The position numbers and the translations under genes are program-made. Source: Streptomyces macrolidinus (GTDB lineage: Bacteria > Actinomycetota > Actinomycetes > Streptomycetales > Streptomycetaceae). From it: a stretch of 64,000 nt of DNA. Positions 20,005 to 27,960 of this stretch are shown here, in pieces; position 1 is the stretch's first letter; each line of letters starts with the position of its first letter. The stretch lies in contig NZ_JAMWMR010000011.1 of assembly GCF_023887685.1 (NCBI RefSeq), positions 62,001 through 126,000 on the forward strand, given 5' to 3'. The notes under the pieces were generated by a model, which saw only the letters and a list, made by a program, of their open reading frames with translations, was not told where the DNA came from and did not search any database.

Positions 20005-20529
20005 CTACTTCCGCAGCTCGATGACGGTTTTGCCGATGCGGATCGGCGCGCCCGGCGGAATCGGTGTGGGGGTCGTCAGCCGGGACCGGTTGAGGTAGGT
20101 GCCGTTGGTGGACCCGAGGTCCTCGACGATCCACTGGCCGTTCTGGTCGGGGTAGATCCTGGCGTGGCGGCTGGAGGCGTAGTCGTCGTCCAGCACGATC
20201 GTGCTGTCGTGCGCGCGGCCGAGCGTGATCGTCTGGCCCTGCAACGCGACCGTGGTGCCCGTGAGGGAGCCCTCGGAGACGACCAGCTTCGTGGGGGCGC
20301 CACGGCGCTGACGGCCGCCGCCCGACTGCTGGCGCTGCTGCGGGGGTGCCGCCGCCTGGCGGTTCTGCCGGGCGGCCTGCTGGGGCCGCCCCGCGTCCCG
20401 GCGTGAGCCGCGCTGTGTGACACGCGTTCCGAACAGGTCGCTGCGGATGACCTGCACGGCCACGATCACGAACAGCCACAGTACGGCCAGGAAACCCAGC
20501 CGCATGACCGTGAGGGTCAGCTCTGACAT
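20005..20529 (-). CDS. fhaB: FHA-domain protein FhaB
   Basis: 174 residues. N-terminal membrane helix (about 9-29, LGFLAVLWLFVIVAVQVI), a Gln/Arg-rich disordered linker, then a C-terminal FHA domain with the phosphothreonine-binding residues in LGRAHDSTIVLDDDYASSRHARI and DLGSTNGTYLN. Reads phosphothreonine marks made by PknB; mycobacterial FhaB/FipA acts at the divisome. ATG 20529 is set by the MSELTLTVMRLG start; the frame is open upstream into fhaA but that is a shadow. Confidence 0.94.
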   Translation of the reverse strand: MSELTLTVMRLGFLAVLWLFVIVAVQVIRSDLFGTRVTQRGSRRDAGRPQQAARQNRQAAAPPQQRQQSGGGRQRRGAPTKLVVSEGSLTGTTVALQGQTITLGRAHDSTIVLDDDYASSRHARIYPDQNGQWIVEDLGSTNGTYLNRSRLTTPTPIPPGAPIRIGKTVIELRK

Positions 20530-20539
20530 TGCCCCCGCT

Positions 20540-21379
20540 TCACCCTTCGGCTTGCCGGTAAATGATGGTGGTGCTGCCCACGACGATCCGCGAGCCGTCG
20601 CGGAGCGTAGCGCGGGTGGTGTGCTGCCCGTCCACCACGATGCCGTTGGTGGACCCGAGATCCTGGATCGTCGAGGGCGTTCCGGTCCGGATCTCACAGT
20701 GCCGGCGCGAGACGCCGGGGTCGTCGATCCGCACGTCGGCGTCGGTGCTGCGGCCCAGCACCAGCGTCGGGCGGGAGATCTGATGGCGGGTGCCGTTGAT
20801 CTCGATCCAGTAGCGCGTGCGCCCGCCGCCCGTCGGTGCGGCGGCCGGCCGCTGGCCGTAGGGGGCGGCGCCGGGACGTCCGCCGGGCGGCGGCGTGGAC
20901 GGCATGGGAGGGGCGCCCGAGGGCGAGGCGGCCGGGGGGTAGCCGTAGCCGCCGGGGCTCTGCCGTCCGGCCGGAGGGGCGGACGGGGGAGCCTGTTGGT
21001 CGGCGGAGGAGGCGAGCGTACGGCTGCGCACCCGGTACAGGCCGGTGTCGAGATCCTCGGCCTTCTCCAGGTGGACCTTGATGGGGCCCATGAAGGTGTA
21101 GCGCTGCTGCTTGGCGTAGTCGCGCACCATGCCGGCGAGTTCGTCGCCGAGCTGGCCGGAGTAGGGGCTGAGGCGCTCGTAGTCCGGGGCGCTCAGCTCC
21201 ACGATGAAGTCGTTGGGGACGACGGTCCGGTCGCGGTTCCAGATGGTCGCGTTGTTGTCGCACTCCCGCTGGAGTGCTCCGGCGATCTCCACTGGCTGGA
21301 CCTCGGACTTGAACACCTTGGCGAAGGTGCCGTTGACCAGACCTTCGAGACGCTGCTCGAATTTCTTCAGGACTCCCAT
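20540..21379 (-). CDS. fhaA: DUF3662 and FHA-domain protein FhaA
   Basis: 279 residues, first gene of the minus-strand operon. N-terminal DUF3662 domain (about 1-115, starting MGVLKKFEQRLEGLVNGTFAKVF), a Pro/Gly/Tyr-rich linker, and an FHA domain at about 190-275 with LVLGRSTDADVRIDDPGVSRRHCEI and DLGSTNGIVVDG. The mycobacterial counterpart binds phosphorylated MviN and PknB and restrains peptidoglycan synthesis. ATG 21379 follows GAAGGAGGAGG. The 650-bp gap up to tRNA-Leu holds its promoter, a palindrome and a G-rich tract. Confidence 0.95.
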   Translation of the reverse strand: MGVLKKFEQRLEGLVNGTFAKVFKSEVQPVEIAGALQRECDNNATIWNRDRTVVPNDFIVELSAPDYERLSPYSGQLGDELAGMVRDYAKQQRYTFMGPIKVHLEKAEDLDTGLYRVRSRTLASSADQQAPPSAPPAGRQSPGGYGYPPAASPSGAPPMPSTPPPGGRPGAAPYGQRPAAAPTGGGRTRYWIEINGTRHQISRPTLVLGRSTDADVRIDDPGVSRRHCEIRTGTPSTIQDLGSTNGIVVDGQHTTRATLRDGSRIVVGSTTIIYRQAEG

Positions 21380-21652
21380 GGGGCACCTCCTCCTTCGTTG
21401 CCGTCCTGCGTACTGCTTACCTGGTACTGCTCACTGATCGTATCTACGCGCCGGAAAATCGGCTGGTTCCCCCTGTCGGCCCTGTCGAGGGGTGTCGACG
21501 CCTGCGGAGTTCCCTCCACGGGCCCCCTTCGAACTCCTTGTGCACGTAGTCCTGGCATGGATCGTAGAGGCGGCCGGAGACCAGTGTCCCGCACCGGAGT
21601 GCGGGCCCTGCCCGTCATCTGTAGAGATGAGCTGGACCGGTACGAGGTTGAT

Positions 21653-21670
21653 ACGTGAACCGGTTCACGT
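21653..21670. promoter_or_regulatory. Perfect 18-bp palindrome
   Basis: ACGTGAACCGGTTCACGT reads identically on both strands. It lies 274 bp upstream of fhaA and 360 bp before tRNA-Leu, in non-coding DNA. Operator-like; the binding protein is unknown. Confidence 0.5.
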
Positions 21671-21896
21671 CGAGACGTTGCCGGACCGTTGCGTGCGGGG
21701 TGCGCGGGCTGTGCAGGGCGTGCGGCGGTGCGGTGCGGGCGGAAGGCGCAGCGGAGGCGGAGAGCGGCGACGGGGCCCCGCGGCTGGGGTCGCAGGCCAG
21801 GCGGCGTTGATCGTGCCCGGCGGCCCTCGGGTCCGGGTCCGCGGGCCCGTCCCTCCCTGGCTGTGGCCCCTGCTGCCGGGTCGTCGCTGGTCGGGC

Positions 21897-21940
21897 CGGG
21901 GGCGGGCGGGGGCGGGCGAGGGGGTCGGGCGGGAAAAGGG
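21897..21940 (+). other. G-rich tract with G-quadruplex potential
   Basis: At least eight runs of three or more G separated by 1-4 bases, on the plus strand, about 90-130 bp upstream of tRNA-Leu. No ORF with coding character covers it. Confidence 0.5.
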
Positions 21941-22029
21941 ATGTGAAGCCACCCAGTCCACCGTGCTAATGTTCTCGATGTCGGAAGGCGCCAGCACCGC
22001 AAGGGGCAGGAGCCGGAGACACACCCAAT

Positions 22030-22116
22030 GCGCGGGTGGCGGAATAGGCAGACGCGCTGGATTCAGGTTCCAGTGCCCGCAAGGGCGTGGGGGTTCAACT
22101 CCCCCCTCGCGCACCA
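22030..22116 (+). tRNA. tRNA-Leu (anticodon CAG), CCA encoded
   Basis: Class II tRNA with long variable arm. Acceptor GCGCGGG pairs with CTCGCGC (one G-T). Anticodon stem CTGGA/TCCAG around TTCAGGT gives CAG at 22064-22066; variable arm TGCCCGCAAGGGCGT; T arm GGGGGTTCAACTCCCCC. The 3' ACCA is encoded. Confidence 0.97.
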
Positions 22117-22448
22117 CGACGAGACGGGTCTCTGTCCGTGACGGAAGTCACGACAGGGGCCCGTTTCTCGTATCCCCGCAGATGTGAGGCATCGCACAGT
22201 CGGGAGACGGGTGCGGTGGAGGCTGAGAGCGGTGGCGGGGCGAAGTCGGCCGTGAGCTATCTCACGAAGCTCGCTCGGGCGGCATCCCGGTGTCCGGTGT
22301 CCGTCGTTGGGGGGCGACCCCCTGCTCCATTGAGGTGTGCGCCCCGGCCCGGCATCGGTTGCCACCAGAAGCCGACAGCCGCAGGTCACCGGCGCATCGA
22401 CGGACCGGATCACATCGCCGCACCCGCAGATTTTGCGGCATCCGAGTT

Positions 22449-22464
22449 TTTAGCTACAGCTAAA
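22449..22464. promoter_or_regulatory. Palindromic operator upstream of XRE gene
   Basis: TTTAGCT-AC-AGCTAAA, 61 bp before the ATG at 22525. Related to the 5685-5708 operator. The rest of 22117-22524 shows no gene. Confidence 0.65.
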
Positions 22465-22524
22465 GGTGGCATCCTTGAGACAGCGGCAACAACCGTTGCC
22501 CTGACGTGAGTTGGGGGTCATGTC

Positions 22525-22860
22525 ATGAGCATCTTCGCTCGTAGCGAGAGCAACGCCGAGCCGGCCGGTGGGTATCTGGCACGGCAGGCGTCGGCCTCTC
22601 TCGCGGGCTTGCTGGCAGGGCTCGGTAAGTCGCGTACGGACCTTGCCAGAGCGATGGGCGTCAGCCCCGGTCGGGTCAGTCAGATCATGTCGGGCGACGC
22701 GAATCTGACGGTGCGCACCTTGGCCGCGGCTGCGGAAGCGCTGGGGGCCGACGTCGAGATCAGGTTCTCTCCCCGCCTTCCCTGTGCCGCGGACGAGCCT
22801 GCCGCGAGCCGCGGAGAGTCATCGCCGCTCCGTGGAAGCGGTGTCGCTGCGCATCGATGA
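22525..22860 (+). CDS. XRE-family regulator (antitoxin-like)
   Basis: 111-residue cytoplasmic protein. HTH at about 32-65: LGKSRTDLARAMGVSPGRVSQIMSGDANLTVRTLAAAAEALG, typical of HigA-like antitoxins and small XRE repressors. The N-terminal part (ARQASASLAGLLAGL) is helical and the C-terminal 25 residues are low complexity. ATG 22525; GGGGGT is the nearest ribosome-binding sequence. An operator palindrome is 61 bp upstream. Its 3' end overlaps the convergent gene at 22819-23649 by 42 bp, which suggests the two genes moved as a unit. It lies 400 bp past a tRNA gene. Confidence 0.82.
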   Translation: MSIFARSESNAEPAGGYLARQASASLAGLLAGLGKSRTDLARAMGVSPGRVSQIMSGDANLTVRTLAAAAEALGADVEIRFSPRLPCAADEPAASRGESSPLRGSGVAAHR

Positions 22861-23649
22861 GGTGCGACGGAGGCCGAACCGTCGTCGTTGCCGAGGCAGC
22901 GGTGAGCTGTGGAAGGCGTCGTCGGACAGGGACTTGACGCGCAGGGTCTCGAGTTCGGGCTGTTCCGTGCGGCGACCGTGCACATAGGCGAACAGCAACA
23001 GGTCGCCGCAGCGGTTGAAGGCTTCACCGAGAGCGCTGCGGCACTGGTAGATCTCCTCGTCGGTGGGCTTGCGCATCCAGCCGCTGCGGACGTCCCCGCA
23101 GGCCTCGTCGGTCCTCGTCTGCACTTCAAGGGCGTGGACCATGGCACGGTCCGCTTCTTCGAAGAGGCCGACGATCGCCTTGACGCGCGTGGGATGCCGG
23201 TCCAACAGATAGTTCTTGAGTTCGTGTACGAACACACGCAGATGTGTCGTCTTCTCGAAGCCTTCCAGGAACCGGTCGGACCAGGTGCGGGCGTCGAGTT
23301 GCATGCGGTAGTCGAGGCGCTCCCTGAACCAGGCAAGGCCGAGCGTCATGTACTTGACGTAGGGCTGGGTCGTGTCGTCGGGCCTCTTGCGCGGCATGGT
23401 CGTGACACCGGTGGCCAGACCGGCGGCGGCCGGAGGCAGCTTCGCCAGGTGCGGAAGCGCGAGCCCGGCGGCGACCCCGACCGCACCTGTCAGTGCGAGG
23501 ACCAGGAAGGTCAGGCCGGCCGATCTCCAACTGCCGAGCAGTCGGCCCTTGCCGACGGAACTGCGGGCCAGACCGACCCACGCAAGGCCGGCGCCGAGAG
23601 CGGCCGGTAACACGTAACCGGCAAGCCAGCCGTGGTGATTCCAGGTCAT
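22819..23649 (-). CDS. Unrecognised membrane protein with cytosolic helical domain
   Basis: 276 residues from ATG 23649 (GGGG 8 bp upstream; the frame is open to 23754). Two or three hydrophobic segments lie within the first 85 residues (WLAGYVLPAALGAGLAWVGL; LTFLVLALTGAVGVAAGLAL). A cytosolic domain follows with WFRERLDYRMQLDARTWSDRF, VFVHELKNYLLDRHPTRVK and EEADRAMVHALEVQ, rich in His/Asp/Glu/Arg. The tail is Arg/Ser-rich. I do not recognise the family. It is convergent with, and overlaps the end of, the XRE gene; it might be an effector controlled by that regulator, but nothing in the sequence shows toxicity or catalysis. Confidence 0.65.
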   Translation of the reverse strand: MTWNHHGWLAGYVLPAALGAGLAWVGLARSSVGKGRLLGSWRSAGLTFLVLALTGAVGVAAGLALPHLAKLPPAAAGLATGVTTMPRKRPDDTTQPYVKYMTLGLAWFRERLDYRMQLDARTWSDRFLEGFEKTTHLRVFVHELKNYLLDRHPTRVKAIVGLFEEADRAMVHALEVQTRTDEACGDVRSGWMRKPTDEEIYQCRSALGEAFNRCGDLLLFAYVHGRRTEQPELETLRVKSLSDDAFHSSPLPRQRRRFGLRRTSSMRSDTASTERR

Positions 23650-23938
23650 GAACGGCCCCAAGTCATGCATGGACGGGTGAGCCCTCGGGCAGGCGGAGGG
23701 CGAGCCGGGCTCCCCCTTGGCATGTGCGGCCCGGCACTCGCGCTGCGGACCCATGGCCCGGGGCGGCAGCGACTGCCCGCAGATGATGTCATCCGCCGTC
23801 TCGCCACGGCATCACGTTGAGCGACAATCGGCCACTGAGCGCGGTGTTCCGGCCACCGCGTGCCTCGTCACGGCGACGGCCCCGACCTCGCTCGCCGCAG
23901 AGGGCTGTACACGCGCGTCGACCCTCCGCGGCGTGTCA

Positions 23939-23944
23939 TACGCT
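23939..23944 (+). promoter_or_regulatory. -10 element of a probable leaderless transcript (J-domain gene)
   Basis: TACGCT, 6 nt, then GTG at 23951 with no ribosome-binding sequence: the expected start of transcription coincides with the start codon. Confidence 0.55.
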
Positions 23945-23950
23945 GGTCCG

Positions 23951-24829
23951 GTGACGACGCCCGAAGCCGAGCAGAGCGAATCCGAGTCCGCCGTCGAGGA
24001 GCCGGTCGGCGGCGGCCCGGGTGACCCAGGGGACACCGGAGCGGACGGCGCGGAGACGCGTCCCGAGGAGCGGCTGGAGCGGGCCGTACGGGCCGCCGAG
24101 CAGGCGTTGATCGAGTACGAGATCGCCGTGGAGACCTTCCGCATCGAGGTCGAGAACTTCTCGCGGCTGCACCACCAGAAGCTCGGGCCGATGTACGCGC
24201 GCCTCGATGAACTGGAGGCGGAGATCGCCGAGGCGACGGCCGCCCGTACCGGCGACCCCGAGGACATACGCCGTGCCCATGAGGCACGCGCCCGGGTCAT
24301 GCCGATTCCGGGCGTCGAGGAGCTGTTCCATGGCTGGATGGACTCGGGTGGTCTGTTCCCGGAGGCCCAGGCCATGCTGACCGACCAGCCCGTACGGCCC
24401 CCGCAGCGCGTCCGCCCCAGCGAGGAGGCCCGCAGGCTCTACCGCGAACTCGCCCGCAAGGCCCACCCGGACCTCGCCCAGGGCGAGGACGAGCGCAAGC
24501 GGCGCGACGAGTTCATCGCGCGGGTCAACGCCGCCTACGGCCGCGGTGACGAGGCCCTTCTGCGGGAGCTCGCGCAGGAGTGGGAGGCCGGGCCCGCCCC
24601 CGAGGTGCGCGGGCCGAGCCGCGGCGAGGAGCTGTACGCCCGCCTCGAATGGCTCGCCCGGCGCAAGGAGTTGATCTCCGTCGTGGCCCGCGAGCTGGAG
24701 GAGGGCGCGATCGGCTCGATGCTCAGGCTCGCCCCCGACGACCCCGACGGTCTCCTCGAAGAGATCGCGGAGCAACTGCTGGTCCAGGTCGCGCAGAAGG
24801 AAGCCGAGCTGGCGGCGCTGCGCGGCTGA
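23951..24829 (+). CDS. J-domain-containing protein
   Basis: 292 residues. An acidic N-terminus (about 1-40) is followed by a long coiled coil (41-118: RAVRAAEQALIEYEIAVETFRIEVENF...). A C-terminal-half J domain at about 155-205 contains the HPD tripeptide (172-174, ARKAHPDLAQGEDERKRR), which would stimulate an Hsp70. A second helical region contains RLEWLARRKELISVVARELEEG. No zinc-finger or DnaJ C-terminal domains, so a specialised class III-type co-chaperone. GTG 23951 has no upstream ribosome-binding site but a -10 element 6 nt away. Partner unknown; no dnaK lies in the window. Confidence 0.87.
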   Translation: MTTPEAEQSESESAVEEPVGGGPGDPGDTGADGAETRPEERLERAVRAAEQALIEYEIAVETFRIEVENFSRLHHQKLGPMYARLDELEAEIAEATAARTGDPEDIRRAHEARARVMPIPGVEELFHGWMDSGGLFPEAQAMLTDQPVRPPQRVRPSEEARRLYRELARKAHPDLAQGEDERKRRDEFIARVNAAYGRGDEALLRELAQEWEAGPAPEVRGPSRGEELYARLEWLARRKELISVVARELEEGAIGSMLRLAPDDPDGLLEEIAEQLLVQVAQKEAELAALRG

Positions 24830-24900
24830 GAGGCCGTGCACCGTGCGCTCGGGGCGGGGCCGGGTCCGGCGGGGCCGGGTCCATCGGTCTCGGTGTCGGG

Positions 24901-24906
24901 TAGCGT
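24901..24906 (+). promoter_or_regulatory. -10 element of a probable leaderless transcript (rhodanese)
   Basis: TAGCGT, 6 nt, then ATG at 24913; no ribosome-binding sequence. Confidence 0.55.
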
Positions 24907-24912
24907 CGGAGC

Positions 24913-25260
24913 ATGCGTTTCGGAGCTGGTGTGCCCACGGTCGAGGTCGCGGACCTCAAGGACGGCGACTTCCTGCTGGATGTCCGCGAGGACAACGAGT
25001 GGCAGGCGGGTCATGCCGAGGGGGCGCTGCACATTCCCCTCAGTGAATTCGCCGCGCGCTACGGCGAGTTCACACAGGCCGCGCCGCAGGACGGCCGGGT
25101 CCATGTGATCTGCCGCTCCGGTGGCCGTTCGGCCCAGGTGACGATGTACCTGGTCCAGCAGGGCATCGAGGCGGTCAACGTCGACGGCGGCATGCAGGTC
25201 TGGGCCGCCGCGGGCCGCCCCGTCCTGGACGACAAGGGCGCTCCGGGCGTCGTGCTGTAG
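24913..25260 (+). CDS. Rhodanese-like domain protein
   Basis: 115 residues, a single rhodanese domain. The active loop VICRSGGRSAQ carries the catalytic Cys67, which would hold a persulfide; the upstream motif FLLDVREDNEWQAGHAEGALHIPLSEF is canonical. Single-domain cytosolic rhodaneses act as sulfur carriers or thiosulfate sulfurtransferases; the specific acceptor is not evident. ATG 24913 lies 6 nt after TAGCGT, suggesting leaderless translation. A GC-rich hairpin at 25270-25292 separates it from the convergent paaE. Confidence 0.93.
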   Translation: MRFGAGVPTVEVADLKDGDFLLDVREDNEWQAGHAEGALHIPLSEFAARYGEFTQAAPQDGRVHVICRSGGRSAQVTMYLVQQGIEAVNVDGGMQVWAAAGRPVLDDKGAPGVVL

Positions 25261-25269
25261 CCCGGCCCG

Positions 25270-25292
25270 CGGGCCCCTCCGGGAGGGGCCCG
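25270..25292. terminator. Hairpin between rhodanese and paaE
   Basis: CGGGCCCC and GGGGCCCG arms with loop TCCGGGA; serves convergent genes. Confidence 0.7.
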
Positions 25293-25322
25293 ACCGGTGT
25301 CCTCGGCGAGCGTGTTCTTCTC

Positions 25323-25367
25323 CTACCGGTCGCAGGCTCTAACCGGTCGCAGTCCTACCGGTCGAAG
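25323..25367. repeat. Three 16-bp tandem repeats at the 3' end of paaE
   Basis: CTA(A)CCGGTCG(C/A)AG starts at 25323, 25339 and 25355. The third copy holds the last codons and TAG stop of paaE; read on the gene strand, each copy repeats CGACCGGT(T)AG. Confidence 0.7.
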
Positions 25368-26419
25368 TCCAGCTCCACCCTCTCCGTGAGCGGATGCGAC
25401 TGGCAGGCCAGTACATAGCCCGCTTCGGTCTCCTCCGGCTCCAGGGCGAAGTTGCGGTCCATCCGCACCTCGCCCGAGACCAGGAAGGCCCGGCAGGTCC
25501 CGCACACCCCGCCCTTGCAGGCGTAGGGCGCGTCGGGGCGGTTGCGCAGCACCGTCTCCAGCAGCGACTCACCGTCGTCGACCGGCCAGGTTCCGCCGCG
25601 TCCGTCCAGCCGCGCGGTCACCGTGCTGTGCGCGAGGGACGGGGCGGGCGGTGTGGCCACGGAGCCGTCGTCCACGTGGAAGATCTCCTCGTGGATACGG
25701 GTGCGCCGCACTCCGAGCCCGCGCAGCGCGCGCTCCGCCGACTGCACCAGTCCGAACGGCCCGCACAGGAACCAGCCCGCGACACTCTCCACCGGCAGCA
25801 GCGACGGCAGCAGCCCGGACAGCCGCTGCTCGTCGAGCCGCCCGGTCGGCAGGCCTGCCTGCTGTTCCTCCCGGGAGAGCGCGGTCACCAACTGGAACCG
25901 GTCAGGAAAGCGGTCCTTCAGATCGGCGACCTCCTCCAGGAACATCGTCGAGGCGGATGTCCGGTCGCTGCGGACGAGACAGAACCGCGCCCCGGGCTCC
26001 CGGTCCAGCAGGGTCGCCACGATCGACAGCACGGGCGTGATCCCACTGCCGCCCACCACGGCCGCGTACAGCCCGGGTGCGGGCTCCAGCGTGAACCGTC
26101 CGGCCGGCGTCATCACCTCCAGCTCGTCGCCGATCGCGATCTCCTTGAGCGCGTACGGGGAGAAGGCGCCGCCCTCCACCAGGCGCACCCCGACCCGCAG
26201 GGTGCGCGGTCCCTCCTCGTCCGGGGCCGGCGCGGGGGAGCAGATCGAGTAGGTGCGGCGTATCTCCGTGCCGTCGACGACGCGGCGCAGGGCGAGATGC
26301 TGGCCGGGCGCGTGCCGGTACTCCTCGCGCAGGCCGGGCGGCACGGCGAAGGTCAGGGCCACGGAGTCCTCGGTGAGCCGGTCGACCGCGGCCACGGGGA
26401 GCGAGTGGAACCGAGCCAT
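25355..26419 (-). CDS. paaE: Phenylacetyl-CoA epoxidase reductase subunit PaaE
   Basis: 354 residues. Electron-transfer subunit of ring-1,2-phenylacetyl-CoA epoxidase. It passes NAD(P)H electrons through FAD and a plant-type [2Fe-2S] cluster to the PaaA di-iron site. FAD/NAD(P)-reductase part about 1-235 (RRTYSICSPAP for FAD, VVGGSGITPVLSI for NAD(P)H, FLCGPFGLV). C-terminal ferredoxin domain with cluster ligands Cys301, Cys306, Cys309 and Cys339 (CKGGVCGTC ... YVLACQ). The ATG overlaps the paaD TGA by one base (TGATG). Last gene of paaABCDE. Confidence 0.96.
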   Translation of the reverse strand: MARFHSLPVAAVDRLTEDSVALTFAVPPGLREEYRHAPGQHLALRRVVDGTEIRRTYSICSPAPAPDEEGPRTLRVGVRLVEGGAFSPYALKEIAIGDELEVMTPAGRFTLEPAPGLYAAVVGGSGITPVLSIVATLLDREPGARFCLVRSDRTSASTMFLEEVADLKDRFPDRFQLVTALSREEQQAGLPTGRLDEQRLSGLLPSLLPVESVAGWFLCGPFGLVQSAERALRGLGVRRTRIHEEIFHVDDGSVATPPAPSLAHSTVTARLDGRGGTWPVDDGESLLETVLRNRPDAPYACKGGVCGTCRAFLVSGEVRMDRNFALEPEETEAGYVLACQSHPLTERVELDFDR

Positions 26420-26961
26420 CACAGCTCCTTGAAGTGGTCGAACGGTTCGCGGCAGGTAAGACAGCGGCGCAGGGCCTTGCACGCGGTGGACGAGAAGCGG
26501 CTGAGCAGTTCGGTCTCGGCGGACCCGCAGTGCGGGCAGCACACGGGACCGTCCGGCTCGGGGGAGCCGGCGACCGTATGCGTCGGGCCCAGTCGCACCG
26601 CCACCGGCCCGGACGCCTGCGGGCGGTTCGGGCGCGGTGGTGCGATCCCGAACTCCTGCAGTTTGCGGCGGCCTTCGGCGGTGATGTCGTCCGTCGACCA
26701 GGCAGGCGTGAGCACCGTGCGCACGACGACCTCGCGCATGCCGTGCTCGTGCAGCACCCGCTCTATGTCCCGGGACATCGTCTCGACCGCGGGGCAGCCC
26801 GTGTAGGTCGGGGTCAGCTCGACCTCCACCGCGTCCGTGCCGCGCGCGTGGACGGCCCGTACGACGCCCAGGTCCTCCAGCGTCAGCGTGGGCAACTCCG
26901 GGTCGGGGACGGAGCCGGCGAGCCGGAGCAGTTCCTCTTCGAGAGCGGTGACCGTCACCAT
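26419..26961 (-). CDS. paaD: Phenylacetate pathway iron-sulfur assembly protein PaaD
   Basis: 180 residues. DUF59/MIP18-type domain (about 5-105: VPDPELPTLTLEDLGVVRAV, TPTYTGCPAVETM) thought to help mature the PaaE/PaaA metal centres. The C-terminal zinc-ribbon-like part carries CCPHCGS and CLTC. ATG 26961 gives the expected MVTVTALEEEL start and overlaps the paaC 3' end by 7 bp. The reading frame continues upstream but inside paaC. Confidence 0.94.
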   Translation of the reverse strand: MVTVTALEEELLRLAGSVPDPELPTLTLEDLGVVRAVHARGTDAVEVELTPTYTGCPAVETMSRDIERVLHEHGMREVVVRTVLTPAWSTDDITAEGRRKLQEFGIAPPRPNRPQASGPVAVRLGPTHTVAGSPEPDGPVCCPHCGSAETELLSRFSSTACKALRRCLTCREPFDHFKEL

Positions 26962-27674
26962 GACGCCCCCGGGTGACTGCGGTGCAGATGCTGCATCTCC
27001 GCGAGCATCCGCCCGAACGGTTCGGTGTGCAGCCCCTGCCGTCCCGCGCCCGCGGCCCACGCCCCGGACCGCGGACCCTCGGGGACCTCCAGGGTGGCGC
27101 GGCGCAGCGTGTCACTCACCGATTCCAGCCAGGCGGTCTGCAATCCGGCCCAGTCGACCTCCACGCCCTCGATCGGCTGGAACATCTCTCCGGTGAACCG
27201 CCACAGCGCCTCGCACGCGCGGCGCATCCGCTCATGGCTCTGCGCCGTGCCGTCGCCGAGCCGCAGGGTCCACTGCTCGGCGTGGTCCTGGTGATAGGCG
27301 ACCTCCTTGACCGCTTTGGCCGCCAGGCCCGCGAACGCGCCCTCCTGCGCCGCGAGTTGGGTGTAGAGCAGTCGCTGGTAGGTCGAGAAGTAGAGCTGGC
27401 GGGCGATGGTGTGGGCGAAGTCGCCGCCCGGCTGCTCGACCAACTGCAGGTTGCGGAACGCGCGTTCCTCGCGGAGGTAGGCCAGTTCGTCCTCGTCGCC
27501 CGCCATGGACAGCAGCACCCGCGCCTGGCCCAGCAGATCCAGCGCGATGTTGGCGAGGGCGACCTCCTCCTCCAGCACCGGGGCATGTCCTGCCCACTCC
27601 CCCAGGCGGTGCGAGAGCACCAGGGCATCGTCGCCGAGGGCCAGGGCGGCCCCGGTGTGCGCGGTGACGGTCAC
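26955..27674 (-). CDS. paaC: Phenylacetyl-CoA epoxidase structural subunit PaaC
   Basis: 239 residues. Ferritin-like, catalytically inactive partner of PaaA, forming the A2C2 core. Conserved segments: DDALVLSHRLGEWAGHAPVLEEEVALANIALDLLGQAR, DEDELAYLREERAFRNLQLVEQPGGDFAHTI and AAKAVKEVAYHQDHAEQW. GTG 27674 overlaps the paaB TGA (GTGA), implying coupling. Confidence 0.95.
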   Translation of the reverse strand: MTVTAHTGAALALGDDALVLSHRLGEWAGHAPVLEEEVALANIALDLLGQARVLLSMAGDEDELAYLREERAFRNLQLVEQPGGDFAHTIARQLYFSTYQRLLYTQLAAQEGAFAGLAAKAVKEVAYHQDHAEQWTLRLGDGTAQSHERMRRACEALWRFTGEMFQPIEGVEVDWAGLQTAWLESVSDTLRRATLEVPEGPRSGAWAAGAGRQGLHTEPFGRMLAEMQHLHRSHPGASW

Positions 27675-27958
27675 AGGTGCTTCACCCCTTCCGGGATCTC
27701 GTAGAACGTCGGGTGCCGGTAGGGCTTGTCGGCGGCCGGTTCGAAGAACGCGTCCTTCTCGTCGGGTGAGGACGCGGTGATCGCCTTCGACGGCACGACC
27801 CAGATCGAGACGCCTTCGCCGCGCCGTGTGTACAGGTCGCGGGCGTTGCGCAGGGCCAGCTCCGCGTCCGGGGCGTGCAGGCTGCCCGCGTGGGTGTGCG
27901 AGAGGCCGCGGCGCGAGCGCACGAAGACCTCCCACAGCGGCGATTGCTCGGTCGTCAT
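27671..27958 (-). CDS. paaB: Phenylacetyl-CoA epoxidase subunit PaaB
   Basis: 95 residues, the usual PaaB size. Starts TTEQSPLWEVFVRSRRGLSH and has LRNARDLYTRRGEGVSIWVV; ends PYRHPTFYEIPEGVKHL. Bridges the PaaA2C2 heterotetramers. ATG 27958 follows GGAAGG and lies 2 bp after the paaA stop. Confidence 0.96.
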   Translation of the reverse strand: MTTEQSPLWEVFVRSRRGLSHTHAGSLHAPDAELALRNARDLYTRRGEGVSIWVVPSKAITASSPDEKDAFFEPAADKPYRHPTFYEIPEGVKHL

Positions 27959-27960
27959 CG

